A stretch of 64,000 nt of DNA from the NCBI GenBank assembly GCA_004794655.1, contig SMMW01000171.1, forward strand, positions 712,001 to 776,000, given 5' to 3'. Below, one piece after another: positions 55,262 to 64,000 of this stretch. The DNA comes from Marisa cornuarietis (lineage: Eukaryota; Mollusca; Gastropoda; Architaenioglossa; Ampullariidae). Numbering within the stretch: the first letter of the stretch is position 1; each line of letters starts with the position of its first letter. Under the pieces are notes generated by a model that saw only the letters and a program-made list of their open reading frames with translations, was not told where the DNA came from and did no database searches. Position numbers and translations under genes: made by a program.

Positions 55262-57090
55262 AACGGTATAGCCATGGATTATATATCTGAGACCGATGTA
55301 AAAGCGGTTATCCTAAAAGCTAAAGCAACAACCTGCGAGTTAGATCCGATGCCCACGAGCCTTCTGCTCGAGTGCCTAGATACTCTACTTCCTGCCATCA
55401 CACATATTGTAAATGTCAGCCTGTTGTCAGGTGTTTTCCCATCTCTGTTCAAGAATGCGGTGGTGAGGCCACTTCTAAAGAAATCCACGCTTGATGTCAA
55501 TGTGCTAAACAACTACCGCCCAGTCTCCAACTTGTCTTTTCTCTCTAAGATCATAGAGAAAATAGTTTTGACACAGCTCTGGGCCTATTTACAAGACCAC
55601 CATCTTCTTCCACAAGCTCAGTCGGCATATAGACCTTTCCACAGCACCGAGACCACTCTTATTAAAGTAACAACAGACATATTATCTGCTCTTGACAGTG
55701 GTGATGTTTCTCCATTAACCCTACTGGACCTGTCTGCTGCATTTGACACTATAGACCACTCTCTGCTTCTTCACAGACTCCACACCCTCTACGGGATTTC
55801 TGGACCTGCCCTCTCATGGTTCAACTCCTATCTCACTGATAGGACCCAGACTGTGGTAGTCGATGGTCAGACATCTCGCCCTGCTTCACTTTTCTGTGGC
55901 GTTCCCCAAGGCTCAGTACTTGGCCCAGTCCTGTTCATCCTGTATACTAAACCACTTTCATCTTGCATCCGGTCTCACCAGGTGTCTCATCAGTCCTATG
56001 CAGATGACACGCAGCTTTACTGTTCTATTCCACTGGCTGAGTCTCACTCTGCTATTAGCTCTCTAGAAGCTTGTATTAGTGATGTCAAGGGCTGGATGGT
56101 GAAAAACAAGCTTAAACTAAATGATGATAAAACGGAAGCCCTCTTGTGCCATAGAAGAATGACATCAACCTTCACTAGTCAGTCTGCCCAATCACATCAA
56201 GGTGGGCGACAGCAACATCACCTTCACGTCATCCGTTAGGAATCTGGGATTTATTGTCACCGCAGACATGACCCTTGATCAACATGTTACAGCTGTCTGT
56301 CAGTCTGCCTACTATGAGCTCCGTAAGATCAGTGCCATCCGTCACTTTCTCTCTACACGTGCCACCAACACTCTTGTCTGTGCGTTCGTTCTTTCACGAC
56401 TTGACTACTGCAACTCCTTGCTGGCAGGCTGCCCCTCATCCCTCATTCAGAAACTCCAGAGAGTACAGAACTCCGCTGCACGTCTGGTACTTAGAGCAAG
56501 GAAACGGGACCATGTCACTCCTCTCCTTCGTTTTCTACACTGGCTACCCGTCCGTTCTCGCATCCAGTACAAACTGTCTGTGCTGTGTTTTAATTTCTTT
56601 GCAGGCTCCTGTCCTGACTATTTCTCTGAACTTCTCATCCCTTACTCTCCGGCCAGACAACTCCGCTCTTCCTCTGACAACCGTACTCTGACTGTTCCTG
56701 TCACCAGAACAACAACATATGGTCACAGGACTTTTGGCTACTGTGCTGCAAAACAATGGAACTCTCTTCCTCTCCATATCCGCCACCTTCCTACAATTGA
56801 ATCCTTCAAATCTGCACTGAAAACGCACCTCTTCCTTGAGCACTACTCCTAGTCCACAATGCTAGTCCTTACCCCCCCCTTCCCTCTTGCTACTTTACCC
56901 ATCACTATTTTTCTCTGTTCCTGTTACTTTATGCCTTTTGTTATCTGTTTTTGTCAGTACTGTCGTTTTCTTTCGTCCCCTGTGTTCTGTATCTACTTAG
57001 TCCACGTCTCTTCCCCGTTTTAAGCGCTAAGAGCATACTCTCTACGAGTGTGAATATGCGCTATAAAAATCTTCACTATTATTATTATAT
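55262..57090 (+). mobile_element. L2-type LINE, 5'-truncated, one main frameshift
   Basis: The reverse transcriptase in 55274-56239 has SETDVKAVILKAKATTCELD, VVRPLLKKS, NYRPVSNLSFLSKIIEK, LLDLSAAFDTIDHSLLLHRL, GVPQGSVLGPVLFILY and an intact SYADDTQLY. The remaining C-terminal part continues in another frame at 56202-56852 (NLGFIVTADMTLDQHV, DYCNSLLAG, LHWLPVRSRIQYK, WNSLPLHIRHL, FKSALKTHLF). So only one frameshift near 56200 breaks the pol C-half. The 3' UTR ends with TTTTAAGCGCTAAGAGCATA, then GCGCTATAAAAATCTTCA and ATT repeats. The endonuclease is absent. It is the best preserved LINE in the window. Confidence 0.92.
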
Positions 57091-57550
57091 CCATCAGTAA
57101 GAACATTTGTTACATTAATGACAGTCAGTCAGCATGAGAACATTCACGTGATACAACACTTTTTAACAGCAAGAAGACTTATCGAGAATTATTATACAGT
57201 ATACTCCTACACCCAACAGTCACCAGCTCCAGCAGGGAAGTGCAGGGCGATGTGCTGCCTGTACTGCTGTACCTGTAGAAATCTGTCAACTGTGTATTTG
57301 GTGTTGCCACAGCCACACAGCTGTTAGCTCTACCTGTAAACTTTCAACTTCCGACCCATCCATGTAAAAATGCTTTTGCAACGCATGTCATATTCGATTG
57401 TAGTTTCTCTCTGTTCGTGTGTTTGTTTGTTTGTTTGTTTGACGTAAAAGCCGCTTATCAGCACCCAAATGCTGAATTTGAGAAATAACTAGGAGACGAT
57501 GCATGACAAGATCGAGGTTGTCGTACTGACGATTAACCATTGACCAACGC

Positions 57551-57595
57551 CCGACCATCAGTCGATTCGCCCACAACCCTAAGTCGAGTCGACCA
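57551..57595 (+). repeat. TCGA-rich inverted repeat, left arm
   Basis: Its reverse complement matches 58046-58088 at about 39 of 43 positions, around the shared core AGGGTTGTGG(G/C)CGAATCGACT. The arms enclose about 450 bases. They contain several TCGA and CGAATCG palindromes. This could be the ends of a MITE-like element, but no flanking target duplication could be found. Confidence 0.7.
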
Positions 57596-58045
57596 GATTA
57601 TCATCTATGAGATAGTTTGGCCACGGACTACGTGAACTTGTATATACTCTCCTGTCCCCGATATATTTTGTTGATACAGTCGATCTTGCTTAATTGCGTG
57701 CGTGTGTGTGAGAGAGAGAGAGAAAGAAAAAGTGGGTCCAAGTCAAGATAATCAGTTTTCTACAGATTCTATTTCACATTTTCAGCTTTTCACACTTTTT
57801 TAAGGCAAGGCCATGAGTCGTATAACTGTGCCATGCCCAATGTTTTATTATAAAAGCTTTTCCCTCGCTCATACGCAAGTATCCATGCGCCACATCTAAC
57901 AGCATTTACTTTTTATTTGCTAACAATGACGGCTGGCCTACGTATATCACGTGACTAATTTGTAGAGAGAAATGTTTCCTTTTGTATACATACAACGATC
58001 AACGAATGTGTCACTACACTAGATGTTAACTCCATCTGAACTCGG
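57596..58045. other. Interior of the TCGA inverted repeat
   Basis: About 450 bases with a short GTGTGTGTGAGAGAGAGAGA tract (about 57700-57722) and no coding sequence. Confidence 0.6.
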
Positions 58046-58115
58046 TGGTCGAATCGACTGAGGGTTGTGGCCGAATCGACTTGGTCGAATTGGTAGTCGA
58101 CTCGACCGGTGGCCG
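58046..58115 (-). repeat. TCGA-rich inverted repeat, right arm with extra copies
   Basis: Matches the left arm inverted up to about 58088, then repeats the theme (GGTCGAATTGGTAGTCGACT and CGACCGGTGGCCGAC). The sub-motif GG(T/C)CGAATCGACT occurs at least twice within 40 bases. Confidence 0.7.
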
Positions 58116-58560
58116 ACTTTTGTTATCTGGCAAACCACTTACATACAGTCTTACACCATTACACCATGTGGCAGGTATAGGAACACCATCCCAACTCAGG
58201 GCCAAGCAACTTTGGGGGTCAAACAGTTCCCAGCTGCGTGTGTGGTGTTCCGATGGCCATGTTCAAACGTGATCGACTGTCTCTGTACGACTATTGTCGC
58301 ACCATGTCTTAAGTGAACATAGCCCCTACCATATCCAAACCCCATACCGAAAGTCCAAATAGAGGGTAAACATTAAACAAGAGTGGATAGATCTCACACA
58401 AGACCATGAAGGAAGGGTCGGGTTGAACGATCGCCAAAGCAACTCTCTCTTCTCACTACTGCACTACTCTCTCTCTCTCTCTCACACACACACACGCACA
58501 CACCGCTGAGGGAGGCACATGGCATATCCCTCTGCACTGCAGTATTAGGCGGCAAAAAGG
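58116..58560. other. Noncoding stretch, short microsatellites only
   Basis: Contains (CT)n then (CA)n at about 58468-58500. Nothing coding is recognised. Confidence 0.5.
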
Positions 58561-58579
58561 TTTTGACAGGGACGATGAC

Positions 58580-59830
58580 AACCGAAACCCTTTTTCATCA
58601 TCATTCCTTGTTACTCCTCGAAGAACATAGGGCCGCAACACCTCGCCAACGGACCCGGTTTTGGGCAGCCCTCTTTAGTTGGGCCCATGTGGTTCCGCCA
58701 TCCTTTGCCTCGCTCTCTTCTCATCTTCTCCAAGTCTGCTATAGGCTCCCAACTCTCCTCTTCCTCTGAGGGTTCCAGTCAAGTGCCTGCCTGGCAATGG
58801 TGTCAGCTGGTTTGTACAGGGTGTGTCCTGTCCAGCCCCACTTGCGCTTTTTGATGTCTTGACTAGTGGCATTCTGGTTAGTTCTTGTCCACAGGTTGAT
58901 GGAGATCTTTTCAGGCCATCTTATTCCCAAAATATGGCGAAGACATCGGTTGGTAAAGATCTGGAGCTTGTTGTTGATGGTGTTAGTCACTCTTCAGGTT
59001 TCGGAGCCATACAGTAGGACTGCCTTCACATTGGTGTTGAAGATGCGGGTCTTAGTGCGTAGAGATAATGCTCGGGAGTTCCAGATGGGGCATAGGGTGT
59101 TAAAAGCATGCCTGGCCTTGTTTATGCGGCTTCTGATGTCGTCGTCCTCTCCACGATCTTTGCTAACGATGCTCCGCAGATATGTGAAGCGGTCTGTTTC
59201 CAGGATGTTCTCTCCTTGAAGATGGATTGGAAGTTCCTGCTTGCTGTTGATTTTCATCACTTTGGTCTTCTTTCTGTTGATCTTTAAGCCGGTCTTCTCC
59301 GCTTCCTCTGCTAGCTTACTCAGTTTGGTTTGCTCATACTGCTGCCAATGACATAGGAGACTAATATCATCTGCAAAGTCCAGATCCTCTAGCTGTTTGG
59401 TGAAGGTCCACTGGATACCGGTGTTGTTGTCTTGGGTTGTCTTACTCATAATCCAGTCTATGACCATCAGGAAGATTGTCGGCGATAATATGCAACCCTG
59501 TCCTAAGCCAGTCTTCATTACAAAAGGTTTAGTGAGTTTGCAGTTATGGATCACTTGGCAGGACGAGTCTTCGTATAATCCCTGGATAGTGTTTATAAAC
59601 TTAGATGGAATACCATATAGCGGCTCATCAGGGTCCAGATGACGTCCCTGGCTACACTGTCAAAGGCCTTCTCAAAATCCACAAAAGTTATACAAAGGGA
59701 GAATTGCCCTTCGATAGACTACTCAATGATGATACGAAGGGTTGCAATGTAGTCAGTGCATGACTTATCCTGGCGGAACCTTGCTTGTATGAAAGACGCG
59801 TAGTACGGAAGGCAAGAGTGATTGTGAAAG
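58580..59830 (-). mobile_element. RTE-like LINE, 3' half, broken
   Basis: Read on -: FRQDKSCTDYIATLRIIIE, FVDFEKAFDSV (about 59800-59660), then an open frame of 186 codons (59554-58994) with GLGQGCILSPTIFLMVIDWI, DDLDFADDISLL-like box (LDFADDISLL), LKINRKKTKVMKIN and LLYGSET. After a break it continues INNKLQIFTNRCLRHILGIR, KWGWTGHTL, WNPQRKRR and RVRWR.VAALCSSRSN, ending near an ATGATGATGA tail at about 58590. Stops and frameshifts make it inactive, though the FADD box is intact. The 5' half and endonuclease are missing. Confidence 0.85.
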
Positions 59831-59884
59831 ATAGTACACGTTTTAGCACAGTACTATAACCTTCTTCCCTCCAAGAGACGTTAT

Positions 59885-60153
59885 TATGTCCCAAGAGTGT
59901 CCACTGCCCGCTCAAAGAATAGTTTTATAAATAAGTCTGCTGCCCTTCTTAACAAGTGATGCAGGGGCCTGTGAGTGTGTGGGCGTGATTTTTTTGCAGA
60001 TTGTTTTTGGTGATGTGTGAATTTTAGGGTGTGTGTGAATTGATTGTTTATTGTTGTGAGCGTGGTCAAGTTTTTAGTATAAGCCAGTTGTTTCACTAAG
60101 TCTTGTAATTTCTCCCTGTTGAGATAATAAAGTTGAATTGAATTGAATTGTTC
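59885..60153 (+). repeat. LINE 3' UTR fragment with GAATT tail
   Basis: Ends in ATAATAAAGTTGAATTGAAT plus two more TGAAT steps. The same type of tail ends the CR1/L2-type LINE at 45597-45615. The body upstream (GTGAATTGATTGTTTATTGT and so on) is noncoding. It is likely a 5'-truncated insertion of that group. Confidence 0.55.
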
Positions 60154-60945
60154 TGGTCTCACTCTCTTCGAAACCCTTCAGTTACACCTAAAAATGTTTT
60201 CTGATCCCGCTCTCCAACAAACTTTAGGCTTGTAGTAGTAATGGGTTACTGAGAACAGTTTGCAAACATAGCTGCGATCCCTCGCTTCCCTCTCCGCACA
60301 CGGCACACCGTGGGCACACTTTTAGTTTCTGACAGGACAATGACAAGAGTAGGCAGCGGTCAGGTGGGAGTCAAGTGAGTTGTGGGGACGGCCGCGTCAT
60401 GGACCTTATTCACGCGGAGGTCGTCAAGTCTTTTCAAAACGAGGTCTCATGTGCGGAAGAGGAATGGCCCAGTGCTTCACAACGAGAGTAAACTCACTTG
60501 GGGTCTACTGTCTGCCGTTCTATAAAAATGATGACAGATATGATATGGCGGTCAGACTCACTTCTTTTGTTTATAAGTGATAAACTTTGAATACTTTCAA
60601 CTTAAAAAATTTGTGGAGACAATGACACATGCTTTCAACTATATGTGTTGAGTGTATGGTAGGTCTGCTAAGCTTTTGAAAACTATTTCAATTTAAGTCA
60701 GTTTAAAAGAACTAAAATGTGAATACACAGAAATAAAGTTGGTTAAATCTACAAGAATAACAATTTAAATAAAGTTTTTAAACAAGTGTTTATAATAAAG
60801 GAATGCTATGCATGTGACATATGGTAAAGTAGTCCTATATGTGTCAAAATTGTTGACATTTACACATGATGATGGACCTGCAGAGAGTAAACAGCAAACT
60901 TAAATATTGTTTTTGTCAAGTTTCATGTTTCTTTCTGAGAAAACC
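60154..60945. other. Noncoding stretch, nothing recognised
   Basis: Ordinary sequence, becoming AT-rich after 60580. No gene, repeat or signal can be supported. Confidence 0.5.
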
Positions 60946-63756
60946 TTGAGAAACATTTATTTCATCATTTGTGAATACATTTTCAGATTAATGATGACCT
61001 CATAGATTGAGGGAAAATATTTAACAGCATGACTTATTTGCACTGCAGAAGTGCCTACACACATACACCCCTCCGAAAAAAATTTAAAAACCCATAATAA
61101 GTCATATTTGCTATTTTCTTTATACATGTGATCCCCGGGGAATATAAAACTATTTTTAACTACAGTGTCTGTTTCACTTAATTTTTCATGGTGACCTGGG
61201 GCATTAAACTTGGTTGATGGACACATTGCAGAAGACCCTGGCATAGTTTTATTTCTTTATTATTCTACAACTAACCTAAGCGTATAACAAGAAAATTATG
61301 TTAGAGACAAATATAAGATATTTGTACACCACTGCAATACCTACATATGGGGCAAAGCACAAGCTGGTGACACAAATTCAAGAAAGATGTATTACCGAGC
61401 AACATACACAAGAAAAACAAAATACACAGGTTGGTAAAAGATGTGTACATGATGTCATAAGATATAGCAAAAAGAACAGGTTGATGCTACAAAAATGCTT
61501 GAAATATTTATGTACACACTGAATAATAAATACACAAGTATGCAGGGTAAGGTCAATTATTCGTCAGTATCAGAATCTAAGTACTGTGTTAAAAAGGCTT
61601 GGTGAAAATGAAAAATAGCACTAACATACATGATAATCTTGTTTCACTCTTTCACATTGTTAAGAAGAGCACAAGTATAAGCACATTATAAAAAGGAAAA
61701 AGAGCTTTGTTGGCATCATGCTACCAATTACAAAGCACTGTCACAAGCATAATTTACATAAAAATGCAGTATCAGTCTAGTGGGTTTTTTTTTCAAGTGT
61801 TCGTTCTTTGGTAATCGTAAATGTGAGAACGTGGAGTGGATTCCAAACCCAGTATCACGGACCATTTGAGACATATATTAGTCTCGGTAGCCACTACACC
61901 GGCACAGGAATATGGTTTCAAGATGGCGCTTGCGTGAATAAGGTCCATAGAGAAATGAAAATGGTCGGCTGCGGATGTCAAGGCGGTATGCTGTATACAC
62001 CAACATACAGACCTTAGGTCCATAGTGGATGTAACGCTGTTGTGTTTTCGTGACCCAGTTCTTTTGAGACGTCCATTTGTCGGCATGTCCCCTCCTCTTC
62101 ATCACAACGAGCAGCAGACATGCTGGTGTAAGGGGTTCTTGCCTGCTTGATCTCATATCCTCGAGTTGAGCATGTGTGGTGTGTGGAAACAGATTTAAAA
62201 TACATCACTTACCTGCCCACCCCTCATTTTGTCATAGCTTAGAGTGCTGAAAACATTGATGGTTAACGAGATGGATGTGTGCTGTGTTCAGTTGCAAACA
62301 TGACGCATCAATACTGTTAGGAAGGGGTCTATAATTGATTTAGTGTGTGTGTGTGTGTGAAGGTTATGAAGTATAAGAGGTTCACCGTGTCAAGCATAAG
62401 ACGTGAACAGCAAAGCACAACCGTCTCCTTCCTCCACCCTTGTCAAACAAGGACAACTGGGTGAGCAAGGGAAGTTTTCCAGTTTCTGGAGAGAGCATGT
62501 CTCCATCATGCAACATGCTGGGAAATAGAAAACAAAATATGTCATCAAAAAGCTTCTCTCTGGATCCTCGTGTCCGTACTGCTGGACATCTGCAGTTTGT
62601 TTTTGATCATTCCCATTTTCACAGATGACACTTTGTTGTGTAGTGATAAGGAATTGTTTGAACTCAAAGAGAGGACAAGATACCGTTTGCTATGTGTCAT
62701 CAGTGTATACTTGGTACTGGATCCCTAGTAGGCCAATGACAGGATGTAGGTGTGAACAAGACAGGATCAAGAAAAGCCTTGGTACAAATCGATTTGACAG
62801 TAACAAGTGTTTTTCTGCAGCCTTAAACAATCACTCACAGATTGGATGTAGTCTGACAGGTAGGATGAAAACCATTGTTTTTATGATGACTTCACTGAGA
62901 TCAAAGTCATAAAGGCATGGAAGCGAAGATGGATGTTGTTGTCCAAGGTGTTAAAAGCAGCCAACACATTATGCTTTCTGCATCCTCACAGCAATTTTTT
63001 TTCTGCTTCATCATCACTTTAAAGTTTGTTCACAGAAATGGAAGAAATTTGTACACTCTGACAATACATTCTCTCCCAGTTTCAGCTTGCATTCATTATG
63101 ATGACAAAAAAAGTAACACTTTTTAAAAAGTTGTTTTAGCAAAACATAGATTGGTACTCCTTCATGCCACATCACCCTCACAGAACTCTTGTGCAAAGAG
63201 GGAGACACGCACAGAAAATATCTAAACAATTTTAAGAGTCAAGAAATTTGTTGTATTTCCAATCCTGGAGAAAGTATTTAAAATCACACTACCATTTTAA
63301 ACCATGGGTACATATGGAAACAATCACCTTGTAACAGAACTGGTGAGACAATCACCCCACATGGCAAAAGAGATTACAGCGAAATGACCAACACTACTTC
63401 ACAACACCTGTTGTTCTAAGTCTTTTTAAAAAAATAAAAGAATGCATGGATATAGTTAATAACATCACTACCTAAAAGTTATTGAAACTTTTGGCTGTCA
63501 TTCTTTCTGGATGTAAAAATTTCATATCAGCATCAGAGAAAACAATCACAAGACCTTTCTGTGCTTAGAAAACTTTGGATAGAAAAATCTGAACAGTTTA
63601 AGTTTTCCTGTGAAGAGTATGAATCTGCATGTATTAAACTGTGTTCACAGCCTTTGTTAACAGAAACGAGCATCATGGTCTTGCTTCAAAACAGGTTACA
63701 AAAACAATGATTGTAGGCTTCAGTGATGAAAAAAAAATGGAAAGGTTCATAAGAGT
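60946..63756 (-). other. Candidate 3' UTR of the gene ending at 63757
   Basis: AT-rich DNA downstream of the putative last exon at the right edge. AATAAA-like signals on - occur at about 60957-60962 and 61254-61266. No coding exon or known repeat is seen; the small frames on both strands lack family motifs. Depends entirely on the exon call being right. Confidence 0.3.
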
Positions 63757-63831
63757 TTACTCCAAATCATCTTCCTCTAGTGATGCGGACTGATCTCCTC
63801 CTCCAGCTGCGGCACTGCTCATCATGAGACG
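63757..63831 (-). CDS. Putative last coding exon of an unidentified gene
   Basis: After an acceptor ATTTGCACAG the - strand reads RLMMSSAAAGGGDQSASLEE, then DDLE and TAA, 25 codons with the stop. The small Ala/Gly-rich then acidic end looks like a protein C-terminus and its codons are GC-richer than the surroundings. The rest of the gene would lie beyond the window, and I cannot name the family from this tail. The pyrimidine tract is weak, so the exon start is uncertain. Confidence 0.4.
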   Translation of the reverse strand, partial: RLMMSSAAAGGGDQSASLEEDDLE

Positions 63832-64000
63832 CTGTGCAAATGTACGAGTTATAACTGTTATAAAATCAGGTCACAAAGAAAAGAGTGTATCTATTCAGAT
63901 GTCGATACCTCACACCTCATCAGATGCTCATGATTTATACATGTATGAAAATGCAAGTTATCTTATAGCCATTTAAACATGTTCTCTGCAAATAATGGTT

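Noticed and set aside
58994..59554. 186-codon open frame on - as a host gene
   Set aside because: It is the RT core (GQGCILSP, FADD) of an RTE-like LINE with broken flanking frames.

Overview
This window is animal nuclear DNA carrying two large spliced genes that face each other tail to tail, plus the last exon of a possible third gene. Consensus GT-AG introns, long AT-rich noncoding stretches, tRNA-derived SINEs and many decayed L2/CR1-like and RTE-like LINE fragments all point to a metazoan. The SINE body and the LINE mix look lophotrochozoan, most likely a gastropod mollusc; that taxonomic call is inference.

Left part (1-25 kb). After about 3.6 kb without a recognisable gene, a tau-tubulin kinase (TTBK) gene runs on the + strand from 3660 to 13803. 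It has seven coding exons, all joined in frame, and encodes 1055 residues. Exons 1-5 give the CK1-group kinase domain. The 2.15-kb exon 6 gives a disordered, acidic and Ser/Pro-rich tail. A tiny exon 7 supplies the conserved LRRYK end. Intron 6 holds a (TG)-rich minisatellite with repeated CACGTG sites, an hAT-type MITE and one copy of an unclassified repeat. Between 13.8 and 25 kb there is no convincing gene, only minisatellites, microsatellites and a relic of a LINE RNase H region.

Middle part (25-52 kb). A PP2A B56 regulatory subunit gene (PPP2R5E-like) lies on the - strand. Eleven coding exons between 51834 and 31817 join in frame to 460 residues. About 6.6 kb of downstream DNA ends at an AATAAA followed by a GU-rich stretch near 25.2 kb and is a candidate 3' UTR. 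Introns 2 and 3 are crowded with repeats: an L2-like relic with an in-frame 69-bp minisatellite, two SINEs, RTE-like fragments, an internally deleted copy of a widespread CxxC-rich repeat gene, and a CR1/L2-type LINE.

Right part (52-64 kb). Upstream of PPP2R5E are a 68-bp palindrome-bearing tandem array, an RTE-like RT relic, an L2 scrap, a fairly well preserved L2-type LINE with one frameshift, a long inverted repeat rich in TCGA, and a minus-strand RTE-like LINE. At the right edge a putative 25-codon last exon on the - strand ends in LEEDDLE; its gene is not recognised and lies outside the window.

The two host genes are a ciliary/microtubule kinase and a phosphatase specificity subunit. 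Nothing in the sequence shows that they are functionally coupled. I found no bacterial-type operon, CRISPR array or other clearly new system. The most unusual items are the dual-strand-open minisatellite inside a LINE relic, the internally deleted CxxC gene, the palindromic 68-bp array next to the PPP2R5E 5' end, and the TCGA inverted repeat.
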